Source: Parascedosporium putredinis | Lineage: Eukaryota; Ascomycota; Sordariomycetes; Microascales; Microascaceae | DNA length: 64,000 nt | Assembly (NCBI GenBank): GCA_949357655.1 | Contig: CASHTG010000004.1 | Coordinates: 186,001 to 250,000, forward strand | Direction of reading: 5' to 3' | Shown: positions 37,855-49,277 of the stretch, piece after piece | Layout: the number at the start of each line of letters is the position of its first letter | How positions within the stretch are numbered: position 1 is the first letter of the stretch | Notes under the pieces: generated by a model | Told to the model about the DNA's origin: nothing | What the model saw: the letters and a program-made list of their open reading frames with translations, nothing else | Database searches by the model: none | Position numbers and translations under genes: made by a program

Positions 37855-38365
37855 AATATTCGTTTCTTTTCTTCTTTTCTTTTTGTTTGTCTTCGTCTTT
37901 TTACTACATAAAGTTAAAGAGTACCACTATCTTGGTGCAGACCATACTCTCCATTCCACGGTATACTCCATGGTAAGAAGGTAGAGGGAGGGAGGTAGCT
38001 AGTATGGTGTATCTAGACAGTTGGCTCTCACTTTTACGCACCCGAGGGACTCAGCTTCCATTCATCCTCTATGGGTCAATTGCTATCAATGTATTTCAAC
38101 CACCGCTTAGTCTACCGACTGACAACGTTCACCCATTTCATATCCGCATGGTTCGTTTCGCTAGAGGGGTATCCGCCTAGCCTCGTAATTTCCGTGTCCG
38201 GCCCTTGTCCCAGAGGAGACGCCACAGACAAGAAAACAAAAGGGAAAGAGAGAAGTGGAAATCAGAGAAATCCCTTCTCCTCCATGGTCCGTTGCCACAA
38301 GTGCAAGGACTCAAAATGATTCAAGTGGTCCGAGGAAGTGTATAATCACCACCCCGTGTTAACCC
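37855..38365. other. intergenic region after tRNA-Phe
   Basis: About 0.5 kb between the tRNA and the 3' end of sgf29. Besides the Pol III T runs it should hold the sgf29 3' UTR. No supported open frame. Confidence 0.5.
37867..37884 (+). terminator. RNA polymerase III T-run terminator
   Basis: Runs of four, four and five T begin 13 nt after the tRNA discriminator base, the usual Pol III termination signal. Confidence 0.8.
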
Positions 38366-39612
38366 TCACTGCCGAAAATCAACCACGAACCGACGCTCAA
38401 CCTGCTGCAGAGTCGCCGAGTCGTTCTCCCCTTCAAAGTGCAGGTTGACCTTGCCATCCACCGATGTGCTCACTACTTCAGCTTTATAAAATGTCGTAGT
38501 TTGAGGATACAGGGCGAGGACAATCTTGCCAGATTCCCAGGGAGAAGGCCTGCAGCCTGTGATTCGGATGTAATGGGAATCATGTTTGATGCCGAGGTGC
38601 GGTACTCACGCTGCTTGCTTGACTCGTCAGGCTCCACGTCCATGACCTTGTAGCGGCGCGTCTTGCCGTCGCCAATCACAGCCGCCACTTCTCCGAGTAT
38701 CCAGTCCGGCTGCTCGCCGCCCGTCACCTGCTTCGGTCGAAATGCCACCTCGTCGCCCTTGGCGAAAACTACCTTGGACTTGGCTTGGGCCGCGGCAGCC
38801 GCGGCAGCGGCACTGCCGCCATTTCCCGCCGTCACCGAGCCGCTTCGCTCTGCTGAGCCCGTTTCGGCGCTGTCTGACTGAGGGGGATGCTATCGCGGTT
38901 GCTGGAGCGGTCGGTCCCGAACCTCCTCGCGGATCCGCCCATGGGGCTTCGGACGGGAGACTCCCCGAACCATCAAAGTCGTAGAGCGAGGAGGTGGCTG
39001 CCGGGTCCCTTTGGCTGTCGCGTTCCCGATCGCGGGTTTCACGCTCTCGCTCTCGATCCTTGTCCTTGTCCTTTTCCTTCTCCCGATCTCGATCCTTGTC
39101 TCGCTCCTTTTCCTTTTCCTTTTCTTTTTCCCTCTCGCGGTCGCGGTCTCGATCTCGGTCCCTCTCCCGGTCCCTCTCTCTTTCTCTTTCCCTATCCCGT
39201 TCTCTATCTCGGGTGGGTCGAGAAGATGCAGCGGACCGAGAAGTCGAGCTCGGACCGGGCCCCGAATCTCCACCCCCTGGTCCTTGTTCGCTTGGAGGAT
39301 GGCGCGTAGGATATTGATCTTCTCTACGTAGGCTGGGATTTCCAGCTTCATCGCTTCAGTGGCCTTGACACCCTTGCGGCAGTGTGCATCCATCTTGGCA
39401 ATTAAACTCGCGGGGGTTCCTTTCCTTTTTCTATACGCGCTCGCCTCGGCGTCGAGTTTGAGAAGCTCTTCGAGGTTGCGGCCATCTTCATTGATCTTAG
39501 CGAGCACTTCAGGGAGCTTATCCTTTAGCGTGTCCCAAAGGGCAGCCTCCTCACCGTGGGAGCTGCCATTGTTGCGGTTGAGGCCGCGCCCACTACGATT
39601 GCGTTGGGACAT
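38366..39612 (-). CDS. sgf29: SAGA-associated factor 29 (Sgf29), tandem Tudor protein
   Basis: An intronless gene for about 416 residues. The N-terminus MSQRNRSGRGLNRNNGSSHG leads into a helical region (ALWDTLKDKLPEVLAKINED). A mixed-charge Arg/Asp/Glu/Lys stretch of about 60 residues follows, then a linker with SLYDFDG. The C-terminal tandem Tudor domain shows KVVFAKGDEVAFRPKQ, PDWILGEVAAVIGDGKTRRY, DVEPDE, GKIVLALYPQTTTFYKAEVV and VNLHFEGEND to the end. Sgf29 binds H3K4me2/3 and anchors the SAGA/ADA acetyltransferase. Four frame breaks coincide with G/C runs (39260-39263, 38963-38966, 38882-38886, near 38540). One added base in each closes the frame to an exact multiple of three, so I treat the gene as intact. 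Confidence 0.9.
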
Positions 39613-39774
39613 GGTGGACACTGGCGACTCCGGGTCAAGAGTAGAATTAGATGCAATGGATGACTGAGGCTGTGCCGGGCCGTGGATAGGGAGTCTTAGG
39701 CGGCTTGTCGCAACGGAGTCCCTTGGCTGAGCAGGGTTGTGTGGGGGCTCTGTGTTCTGCTGGTCGGCCGAGAC

Positions 39775-39968
39775 CTATTCGGAGCCAATACCAGAGCCAA
39801 TATCACCACTAGGACCAGATTGAGGGCCAGAGGTGGTTGGTGAGGAGCCAGACTCGGAGTTCCCACGACGTCTCTCCTGGGCGCGATCCCAGGGGCTGAG
39901 ACGCGTTGGGGGCGCCGAAAACTTTGGCGTAAACGTGCTCGTAAGCTTTTTCCTTCCTTGTCAGCCAT
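39775..39968 (-). CDS. possible small uncharacterised protein upstream of sgf29
   Basis: A candidate 64-residue protein, only 162 nt upstream of the sgf29 start and on the same strand. It begins MADKEGK; adding one A to the A5 run (plus-strand T run 39947-39951) continues it as KLTSTFTPKFSAPPTRLSPW followed by DRAQERRRG and a Ser/Gly/Pro-rich end with a stop. The composition is more protein-like than the uncorrected frame. I do not recognise it. It could be an upstream ORF in the sgf29 leader, a separate small gene or chance. Confidence 0.3.
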
Positions 39969-40525
39969 GGTCACTCATCAAAGTATAAATGCAAGCATGT
40001 AGTAAAGGATGTAATGACGGCGGTGGGCTGTTGGGAATGGGCCGGGGAGGACGGGCTGAGGAGGGAGAGGAATTGGTGTAGGAAAAGGGGGAGGGATGAG
40101 ATGGGAAAGTCTAAGGATAAGAAGAATGACCATCTAGCAAATTTATAGATGGTAAATAACAAGATGAAGAAGGAGTGGCCAACTCCAGTCCACATGGCTT
40201 TTGCGCAGGCAGTCAACACCCACTCTCAGACGCAGGCGGTGGGTCCATCTTGGGAAGCCATGATAAGATTAGGGAAGGTGGGTAGCAGAAGGAGGGAGGG
40301 AGTGTAAGGATATTATCCTATAATAGATGTAATGATGTAAAATAATTCTTACCTAGGGACAATAAGGTGAGGGTTGGTGTATGAACAGGTTGAGGAGTAC
40401 ACAACACAGAGAAAGATTGATGAAAGGAGAGTTTCAAGAGAGGAGAGAGAAGAGCAGACAGGTATAAATAGTTGAAGGTAATTAGGGTTTTACGCTGTAC
40501 GTTAATTGAGGGCCAAAGGCTCTCA
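39969..40525. other. intergenic region, no gene seen
   Basis: About 0.55 kb between two uncertain minus-strand ORFs; A/G-rich on the plus strand. No supported feature. Confidence 0.4.
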
Positions 40526-41152
40526 TCATAGGGAAGGAAGGAGCAGCCGGGTGGATGACAAGACAAGAAGATGGCTAGATGAGAGAGAGGGGTCCCAGGT
40601 AATCACAGAAGAAAAAAGGTACAGGCCGACGTTGAGAGCGACCGTTTGGACCCGGTAGTCTAAAGCCAAAGCCCAAGAACGTTTGAGGAACCTTGGTCTC
40701 TCCGCAGCGAGGGCAAGAGACGCGAGAAATCCCGGAAGAGAGTCTGACGGGCGTGGGGTCGGGGGAGTGCGCGGCAGGTCGTCGAGAAGGAGGTTGAGGC
40801 TATTCGCGGTGGCGCGCGTGTACGGTACGTACATTTCTTGTTTCGGGGATATATCCTGGCTTGCCTGGGTGGGCGGCGCACCGGGAAAAGACGCCCTTGC
40901 GAGCTCGGGGGTGAGGTGGGGGAGAGCGCACGCTGGCGCGAGTGGCAGGTCTAGTTCACGGCTGTTGGCAGCTGTCCACTCATAGCGTACGCACAGCCTA
41001 ACTTGAAATTCGTCAAGGTTGGCAGCAACACATGAACTCCAAAACCATGAAAAGTCGGGTATCGTATCGAAGATTATACTTTCGAGGCCCTCAACATACG
41101 AGGAAAACGGATGATACCTCACGCACAGCATATTAGGTTCCAATAAGTTCAT
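40526..41152 (-). CDS. hypothetical protein (unrecognised 209-codon ORF)
   Basis: A single uninterrupted frame from an ATG (MNLLEPNMLCVRYHPFSSYV) to a stop. The middle is Pro/Leu/Ala-rich (DDLPRTPPTPRPSDSLPGFL) and the end contains one hydrophobic stretch (QTVALNVGLYLFSSVITW). It overlaps no known gene and is longer than most chance frames nearby, but it has no recognisable domain, no clear signal peptide and no paralog in the window. It could be a lineage-specific gene or a chance frame. Confidence 0.3.
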   Translation of the reverse strand: MNLLEPNMLCVRYHPFSSYVEGLESIIFDTIPDFSWFWSSCVAANLDEFQVRLCVRYEWTAANSRELDLPLAPACALPHLTPELARASFPGAPPTQASQDISPKQEMYVPYTRATANSLNLLLDDLPRTPPTPRPSDSLPGFLASLALAAERPRFLKRSWALALDYRVQTVALNVGLYLFSSVITWDPSLSSSHLLVLSSTRLLLPSL

Positions 41153-42293
41153 CCCCACCAGGAGGGATACACGTCTCGTCCCCTCGGAGCCGTCCCCTCG
41201 AGAGCTATGGAATCAATTGACATGGATCTCTTTCAATTAGAAAAACCTTTGACCGGCTTGACAGCTTGAGTAGGTCGACTGGTGTTATCAATCAAGTGAC
41301 AAGTACAATTCTCCGTCCCATAGGAAACTGGCGGGAAAAAACCTGCAGGGCCCGTCCGGGACATTGTGATTATCAACAAGGAAGTGCTAATCAAGAGGCT
41401 CTGAGTGGATTATCGGACTCGTCCGTGTCCACCAAAAGAGAATCAAAAGTAACCAAAGCACCCTCCTTCACCGACTCGAATTGACCCCAATTCGTGTCTT
41501 GCCTCCGAGGTCCCCGCTTGCTCAAGCACCCCCTTTCTCCCCGCCATGCGCAGCTGCCCCTCTGCCCCTCCTCGAATTAAGCATTCGACTGGGTGGGTTG
41601 GTTGGCACGTCCAAAGTGTCAATATTTTGCGAAGAGAGCTCAACAAGAAAAAGCCCATGGACCTATAGTTCACCCCACCTTGCCCACCTGCCCACCTGCC
41701 CACCTGCCCGTCGCCCGTCGCCCGTCGCCCGTCGCTCGTCGCCCTTTGTAAACCGTGTGTACTTGCAACATGTGCGCCACTCCCAATGGAGCATCCATGT
41801 ATCGTCAGGTCGAACTAAGCACCGGGGCCCTCGTCCACGTCCACGTAGCTTCCTTCGTCCCTTCCACCTGACTACTTCACCAGGGGGCAAGAAGCACTTT
41901 TCTCTTAGCTTCTCCCATTGCCCTTGCCCCCTTTTTCCTCCTTCCCCTTGTTACCTCGTGGCGGCTAAGCAATATTCCTTGCCATTCAGTTCGTCAACAG
42001 GGACCAAGTAATATATATACATACATAACCGCTTGTCTCCAGTGAAGCTTGCCCCAAGCAGTCCAAGTCGTCCAACCTGTTTTCAACCCTCCAACACATC
42101 CGCACCTGACCCAACAACTAACTCCCTTTACAGTGTGTCGCCACACGTCGTTACGTCAGAGCAACGAAACACTCAACAGAGCCCCATTCTAACAAAGATA
42201 AAAATACAACCAAAGCTCTAACCGCCGTCGAGAGTCCATATCTCGACGCCAGACAAACTCACTCACCGCCCTCCGTCGCTACCTTTCGTCACA
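41153..42293. other. promoter and leader region of phosphomannose isomerase
   Basis: About 1.1 kb with a C/T-rich plus strand towards the gene, a (TA)n-like stretch near 42010-42025 and two adjacent tandem repeats (41681-41743). No supported gene. Confidence 0.5.
41681..41743. repeat. two adjoining minisatellites (8-bp and 7-bp units)
   Basis: Three copies of TGCCCACC (41681-41704) are followed, after 4 nt, by five copies of CGTCGCC (41709-41743, the fourth with one change). They lie about 550 nt upstream of the phosphomannose isomerase start. Confidence 0.9.
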
Positions 42294-43891
42294 ATGCAAG
42301 TTCCTCTGCTGAGGCTCCAGTGCGGAGTCAACTCTTATGCCTGGGGCAAGAAGGGCAATGATTCCGCCGCCGCCAAGTTTGGCGCTGCCACTCCCTCTGA
42401 TAGCTTTTCTATCCAGGCTGGTCAGCCATACGCCGAGGTAAGCAGAGCATCCACAGACAAGCTTGAAAACCAATCCTTTCGAGGAGGAAGGCTGGGAATT
42501 TGGGGACTTGCTCGCGTGTGCGAGGGGTAGAGTTGTAGCTACAGCTCCTCCTCCACACGCAGCAACGGAAGCTCCTGGTGCTGTATCGTATTGGAGACTC
42601 CGATACCCTTCCCTATGATATCCATCCCTCGTTTCCCTCTACCTTGCACACATACAACATCCGCACCCACCTCCAAGTAAACTAACCAACGTGACCCCCG
42701 CCTCCCTCAGCTATGGATGGGCACTCACCCCTCCAACCCCTCCAAGGACCTCGCTACCGGCCGCACCCTCCTCGACATGGTCCAGACCAACAAGGCCCTC
42801 CTCTCCGATCCCATCACCGCCAAGTACGGCGACAAGCTACCCTTCCTCCTCAAGATCCTCTCCATCGACACCGCCCTCTCCATCCAAGCCCACCCCAACA
42901 AGAAGCTCGCCGAGAAGCTCCACGCCCGCGACCCCAAGAACTACCCCGATGACAACCACAAGCCCGAGATGGCCATCGCCATCACCCCTTTGAGGGCCTC
43001 TGCGGTTTTCGCCCCTCTCCGAGATTGCCCACTTCCTCGAGAACCTGAGCCCTCTCAAGACCCTCGTGGGCCCCGAGATCGCCGACGAGTTCATCGCCAA
43101 CGCCAAGGCTCAGTCCGAGGAGCCTTCGGCCGACGCCCTCGCTAAGAGCAAGGCGATTCTAAAGAAGGCCTTTGGCAGCCTCATGGCCTCGTCCCAGGCC
43201 GACGTCGACGCCGAGACCGAGAAACTCGTCAAGCTCGCCAAGTCCGACGGCGCCGACTTTGCAGCCGGCGGCGTCCCCTCCATCTCCGGCGAGAAGATGG
43301 CCGCCCTCGTCGAGCGTCTCTACGGACAGTACGGAAACGACATTGGCCTCTTTGTCCAGTTCTTCCTCAACTACGTCGAGCTCCAGGTCGGCGAAGCCCT
43401 CTTCCTCACGGCCGACGACATCCACGCCTACATCTCGGGCGACATTGTCGAGTGCATGGCCTCCTCCGACAACGTCATCCGCGCCGGCTTTACCCCCAAG
43501 TTCAAGGACGTCGACACCCTCGTCAGCTGCCTCACCTACAACTTTGCCCCCATCGAGGAGCAAAAGATGAAGCCCGTCGACTACCCCTACGCCACCCTCA
43601 ACCGCACCGGCTACAGCTCCAGCTCCTCCGTCATCCTCTACGACCCCCATTGACGAGTTCGCCGTCGTCATGAGCACCCTCAACGGCGACGGCGCCAAGG
43701 CCACTTTCGAGGCCATCCAGGGCCCCAGCGTCCTCATCTGCACAAAGGGCAAGGGCAAGATCTCGGTCGGTCCCAAGGTCGAGGACTTTGAGGAGGGCTA
43801 CGTCTACTTTGTCGGTGCCACCGCCGAGCTCGTTCTCGAGTCCCGCAGCGAAGAGTTTGTCACGTTCAAGGCCTTTTGCGAGGTTGCGTGA
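42294..43891 (+). CDS. pmi40: mannose-6-phosphate isomerase, type I
   Basis: About 441-442 residues in two exons with an intron at 42438-42710. The enzyme interconverts fructose-6-P and mannose-6-P in the cytosol, supplying GDP-mannose for glycosylation and wall mannan. It starts MQVPLLRLQCGVNSYAWGKK. The zinc and active-site motifs are LSIQAHPNKKLAEKLH (Gln and His ligands), HKPEMAIA (Glu ligand) and FLTADDIHAYISGDIVECMA (His ligand). GLFVQFFLNYVEL and NVIRAGFTPKFKDV follow the family order. Three frame breaks occur. C4 at 42985-42988 and C4 at 43012-43015 each lack one base (restoring TPFEGLCGFRPLSEI). C5 at 43644-43648 needs a net change, probably two more C to give the expected DPPIDEF. 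The gene is judged intact. Confidence 0.95.
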
Positions 43892-46800
43892 GCAATTAAA
43901 AAGGCTTGGGCCAATTTGTGTGTTGGAACCTCCGAGTTAGGGAGTTTGGAGGAAGATGGAGAGAAACCCTCTTTCAATGTTACAAGTCGAGACGAGACAT
44001 GAATGAACTTTTGTGTCAAACAAAATGGACGGGGAAAGCAGGATTATGAAGGGATAGGAGGATCAAGGGAAATGAAGACCATGAAGACTTTTGTTTTTTT
44101 CTTTGATCAAGGTTGTCCATCTTTTCAAGTACGAATGATGATGTTTTATAATGCAAAAGAGCGGCGGGAGAAAATCAACATACCTTATCAAGATGGTACA
44201 CGGAATGAATTCCATTTCAGCAACAACCTGGACCTCGGTCATCCATTACTTGACAACTATGAATCCTAGACGTGCACTCCTCTCATGGTTTCCTCGCAAT
44301 TACATTAAAGTCACAAAGAGGAGCGAAGTTGGGGGCGCGGCGAGTACTTGTATCGTGGGGTCTTATATTGTTACCCTTTGTCTTCTGGTTGCGTATCCAA
44401 AAAGAAGGGAGCCGCCCCTATCTAATACCGGGAAGAGCCTCCGCAACGGAGCCGAATCCCGGTGTTCTCTTGAAGAAGAGCTAGATATGTTCCCTGCATC
44501 AAAGCGGGAAGAAGATGAAAAAAGAAAATGGAAAAGAATTACACACTAAAGCCTCGCTTCAGTGGAAACAGAGGAGCAGCAGGATCCCAAGAGTCAACAT
44601 GGCAGAGGGTAAACCCTCTCCATCTCCAGCTCTCTCTTCCTTTTCCTCTCCTTGGCTCGGCAACTTGGATAGAGGAGAACCATTCTGGATGTAGTGGGAC
44701 GTGTGAAGGGTCGTGTTGGGGTCCACCTCATCGGGAGATGATCCTCCGCGGCGAGCGGGGATGGATTCAACCGCGCCCGTCATCCATCCTCACAACTCCT
44801 CCAGGGCTCTATCAAGGTATAGAGAGGGGTCGGGACTGCGCCTCTGTTCCCTACATAAGTCATCCACATTCGTTTCTCTTTCTCGCCAAGGACCCAATTA
44901 TACAGGGTCAATGAAAAACAAAAGTAGTTAAACAAGGCGTAGAGGGTCCTCGGCGAGAGGGGGAAGAACGACGGTGAGGGGTGAGGAAGGCAAGGTGAAA
45001 GAGGCTCGTTTATCAAAAACATGCAGACTGGTTCGCACCTTAGACATGATAAATGTAGAAGTTTGATCAGGTTGGACAGAAATAGAAAGAGCGCGAAAAG
45101 CAGAGAAGAAAACCCAAAAATCCCCCAAAAGGGGTAGAATCGACTTGCACACTTTAGTAGCACCGAGAAATGTAATTCGCAAGAAAGGAACGGAAATAGT
45201 AAGAGAAGGGGGTAAGAGCAAGGCAATATTAGGAGGGGGTTCGGGAAGTGACATAGACAGACGCGCGCTTTATTCAACACGACACCTAGCCTTTTTTTCG
45301 CTCGAAATAGAAAATGAATGGAAAGAAAAGGGGGACGGTTAGAGGGAGTAGAGAGGGGGCGAGGGCGACGAGTAAAGTCCTGGGCCAAGTAGCCATAGAG
45401 GCATGAAAGAAGAAAGAAAACACGAAGAGGGACTGATGAAGATAGTCCGGATGGTAATCGTGAGGGTGAGGGATCATCGAGTTCATAGAGGGTGGGGTGG
45501 GCACGCGACCCGGTAGCTTGGATCGGGGCCGTAGGGAGCTTAAGTGCAACACTTGAAAGAGTTTGAGAGAGGCTGTGAAGAAGGACCTCATCTCTGCCGC
45601 GGGTGGATGCGTCTGTCCGAGCAAGATCCGTCCAGAAGCCGGTTCGGGCGGGAAGCGAGAAGCGGTGGCATGGCGCATGGTACGTGACTCATGTCGGCTG
45701 CCCGCCTTCTCGTTATTTCCGTGTTTGAACGCTCTTATCCGCTCGGGAACTCCCCTGTTGCCGTGCATACTCTCTCTTGACCCTTGCGCCCTTCCCGAGA
45801 CTGGGCCGCATCGTCAAACTAATACCCTCAGCCAGGCGCTAGGATCGAGTCCCTCCAGTCATTGCTTCTGCCTCCGACTAAAGCTGGGCTAAAGGGATAG
45901 AGTAGTAGAGCGGTTGGTATATGAGTATAGTTGGTCTATTGTTTCAAGAATTTTGACCTTGACTAGGATCCGGCCTAGGGGCAAGTCGCGAGGCCCACCT
46001 CCCATCCTCGCCATCGTGTTGTCTCCGGAATGCCGGTTAACTCTCCTTATTCGTGGTACAGTGACCCCCTCTCACGAAAGGCTGTTCTTCAGGGAGCTCT
46101 TCAGAGACAAACCCAGATATATCACAGACGAAACCCCCTCTCCGCTGCCCCCATGGGTCACAGAGGCTTGCGGATGGAACCTTGCGCGAGGTAGGACGGG
46201 CAGGCATAGACGAAGAGACAAGGCAGGGGGCTAGACGAACATGAGACATGGACCCAAGCCGGCCACAAGAAAAGGTGCCACATTGACCGAGTTCAAACGT
46301 GATGGATGCCTGCCCCGCCCTCTCCGCCACCATGGCCGAAGGGCCTCGTCGCCCGGGGAGGGATAGGAGACAAGGGTGTCTCAAGGTAGGCAGCCGGCCA
46401 AGTATCGTTGTTGGAGACACGCCACCATTCTTCCACAGCGAGACGGACTCAAAGCTGGGATGACAAAAGATGAGTGCGTCTTCTATTGGGGTAGCACGGC
46501 CTGCCCTTTGTCTCTCTCTTCTCTAACTGGAGGAAGAGGGGGGTAGATCTTGTGTTTCCCCAGGTTTCAGAGCCAGTGGTTCTAGGCATTCTGATTGAGG
46601 GAAGGGCAAAGTTCCACAAATTCTTTTCTTTCTTCTTTCTTGCAAAAGACGGGGGCGATTGGCAGTTATGCGAGACTTTTGGAGATATAGATGTGAGGTT
46701 TGGAAAGAAGCGGCGTCAGGGAATTAAAAGAAAGAACCAAGGATAAGACATTAGACGAGGAGAACAGCTCGAGAACGAACCCTTGGAAGAGAAATGAGCT

Positions 46801-47037
46801 TGGCAGCGTGATACAAATACACAAATGCCGCATGTAGATGGGAAGCTGAAGGATACGGAAGTGGGAAGCAAAAACGCCCTGAAGACTGGCAATCAGCCAC
46901 GGCCGAACCACAGCCAAAAGGAGAAGAGGGGGAAGAGGCAGAAACACGAAGATGACGATGACTGCCGCCTCTAAGCCTCAGGACCAAAGATGCCAGCCAC
47001 TCCAATTCTCATACTGTCCGCCTTGGAGCCTCTTCTG
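43892..47037. other. convergent intergenic region, no gene seen
   Basis: About 3.1 kb between the 3' ends of the isomerase and the Zn2Cys6 factor. Open frames of up to about 200 codons (such as 44780-45388 minus) are dominated by Phe/Leu/Ser from polypyrimidine tracts and show no domain. Possibly long 3' UTRs or an unannotated gene. Confidence 0.4.
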
Positions 47038-49277
47038 TTACCCTTCAAGGGCCAATAGTACGAAGTACTTGCTTTGTTCTCGCCTGATCGTCATGTCAAA
47101 GACATGTATTCTGGGATTTTTCGATTTGTGTAACGCCATCTGAATCCCCTGAAATGCGAACACAGATAGTAGGACTGGCGAAAAGGACGAAATAAGACAA
47201 AATAAATAAAAAATGAACTTATGAAAGTCGACGATGGGGAAAAAGAAAGGGAAAAGGAAATCGAGAGCGGCAAGGATGGCCTTGCTCACTCTATGTTGCA
47301 TGAAGTCCAGCCACCGCTCGCCGGTGCGTCTCCCCTCCAGAGCCTCCGGCCAGCAGGTACGGAAGCCCCCTGACCCGACGGATGGTAAACCTACACCAGT
47401 CGACCCTGTTGTTACCGGGAGAGCCGCATAAACGTGTCCGTTACCCAGATGTGATGCTCCAGCACCGCCAGGATCCGTCGCTGTTTCCAGCCCCCGGGGA
47501 TCCGAGTATCGGTATGCCAGGTCAGATCCGCCGCCCGAAGGTGTCCGCAGACTGTTCTCCGCTGTGGAAAATATCGAGTCGCCGGCGCCTGAGGAAGGCG
47601 ACGATGATGCTGCTGATGACGATGACGGACCCGCATGTGAGTACACCTCGGCCGCAGAGAGGGACGTGGTGCCCACTACTCTCGACGAGGCCGATGACGT
47701 GGATGATGCCTGCGAAGCGGTAGCAGACGGTGGGTACGTGGCGAGCGCGGACTGCTCAAATGGAGTATAACTACCGCTACCAGAGACGGCATCCGAGAGA
47801 GCACTGATTGGAGACGCATGCGAGCTTGATGATGCCACCGACGCAGCGACTTTACTGTGATGATACGGGTCTGTCGTTGCGTCACCACGATAATTCATGA
47901 TGCCATTACTTGGGAGACTTCTCGTGGGCGAGGGAAGAAGTCTATCCTTGCTTGGTGAGCTGTGGAGGTGCTGCTGTGGAATGGCGGCTAAAGAGAAATG
48001 AGGTAGGTCGAGGGTGGTACCCATGGGCGGCCGATGCATGAGTGCTGGTGAATTCGTGTAAGGATAGCCCGGGTCGACGTCGACGTAGATGTTTCCACTC
48101 GGGCCTGAGTGCGTGCTGGCCCCGAACTTGGTGCTTCCTAGGCCTAGCCTATTCGCCGAATGTGACTTGGCAGTTACCATGCGAACTTCATCCTCGATGG
48201 CTAGGTATGGGTGGCTCTGGCCATACTGCAATCCGTAGTCGACGCTATCCTCGGTGTAACCTTGCGTGGGCCACGTGGGCACCGCGCCATAGTACGATTG
48301 CTTCCCTGCGGTAGTTGTGGCGGCGGCATGGTATGGGTACGCAGCTGCTGAAGCCGAACCGTGCCGATACGAGCCCAGCATATCACTAGATGTGAGCGTG
48401 GGTAGGGTGTCGGGAAAATGGCTGATAGTTGGGGTTAGGGCCGAAGGCGCCGGGCCTCGGGAATGGAACGCCCGGGTGGTATCCAAGCTGTAGGGAAGCT
48501 GGGCTCGTGCTTCAAAGTTGTTTCCGTCGAAGACACCTGAGAACCCCGAGGAGATTGGGGCTCTGTGTCAACTAATGGTGACGGGTTTGAAGGAGGAGGA
48601 GCAAAAGGAGGGCCAGGAGGATGCGCAGGTAAAGCTAGAGGCTACTCACTCGAAGAAATCGGCAGGGCTCTGCACCTGCATTCTTACAATTGTGGCAAGG
48701 CTCACCATTTCCAGGATCGCCACTACAACGAATCTTTCGTTTCCTGCACCGCCCACACTAAGATCAAGTAAAAAGATTGATAGTTAGCAGACGTGCTGGT
48801 TGGCTAGGTAGGACGGGCCGTCCCAAGCAAGACACACGTTATTGGTGTCTCTATCCACGAGTATTATCGAGCCCCTCTAAGACTCCTTAACTCATCGTAG
48901 ATACGGAGCGGCTATTATATGAATACAGGGGAGGAAGGCGTGTTTGGGTTTATATATGTGTGTGTGTGTGTGTGTTAAGGTGGGTGAACGGAATAGAGCA
49001 AGCGCCCTAGGTGTAATATGCAAGCGCGGGTCTCACCGCAACACAAAGGACCGGTATCATCCCAAGGGGGCAGGAGAAGATGGAAGAGAAGAAGTACACC
49101 CCCGAAAGGAAGTGGTAGAAAAAGGGAAACAAGGCAGCTCGGGCAAATGAGCAGAGAAGAGAGAGACAGAGACAGAGTTGGACGTAGAAACGTTCAACGA
49201 AAATCACTTACAGCAACAGCGATACGCTTCCTCGGCGGCGTATTCTCGGAGTCGGGATCTCTTTCCGTCGTCATCAT
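47038..49277 (-). CDS. Zn(2)-Cys(6) binuclear cluster transcription factor
   Basis: The first exon encodes MMTTERDPDSENTPPRKRIA and two more residues. Exon 2 encodes the zinc cluster CGRCRKRKIRCSGDPGNGEP followed by CHNCKNAGAEPCRFLR, giving six cysteines in the CX2CX6C...CX2CX6C arrangement. Introns are 48758-49211 and 48537-48649. Exon 3 starts VSSTETTLKHEPSF and continues as a Ser/Ala/Pro/Tyr-rich region (DMLGSYRHGSASAAAYPYHA). No fungal-specific transcription factor domain is visible. One base is missing at a C3 run (48493-48495 on the plus strand). With it, exon 3 is exactly 500 codons. A possible third intron, 47149-47289, is a multiple of three, so the product is about 510 residues spliced or 557 unspliced. 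Target genes are unknown. Confidence 0.85.
48957..48975. repeat. (TG)n microsatellite in intron 1 of the Zn2Cys6 gene
   Basis: About nine TG units preceded by TATATA, inside the 454-nt first intron. Confidence 0.85.

Noticed and set aside
43159..43776. 205-codon minus-strand ORF opposite phosphomannose isomerase
   Set aside because: Antisense shadow spanning one of the frame breaks of the real gene.
30761..43891. Programmed ribosomal frameshifting as the explanation for the multi-frame genes
   Set aside because: The breaks occur at many unrelated sites in housekeeping genes, follow simple homopolymer length, and lack shared slippery heptamers with downstream structures.
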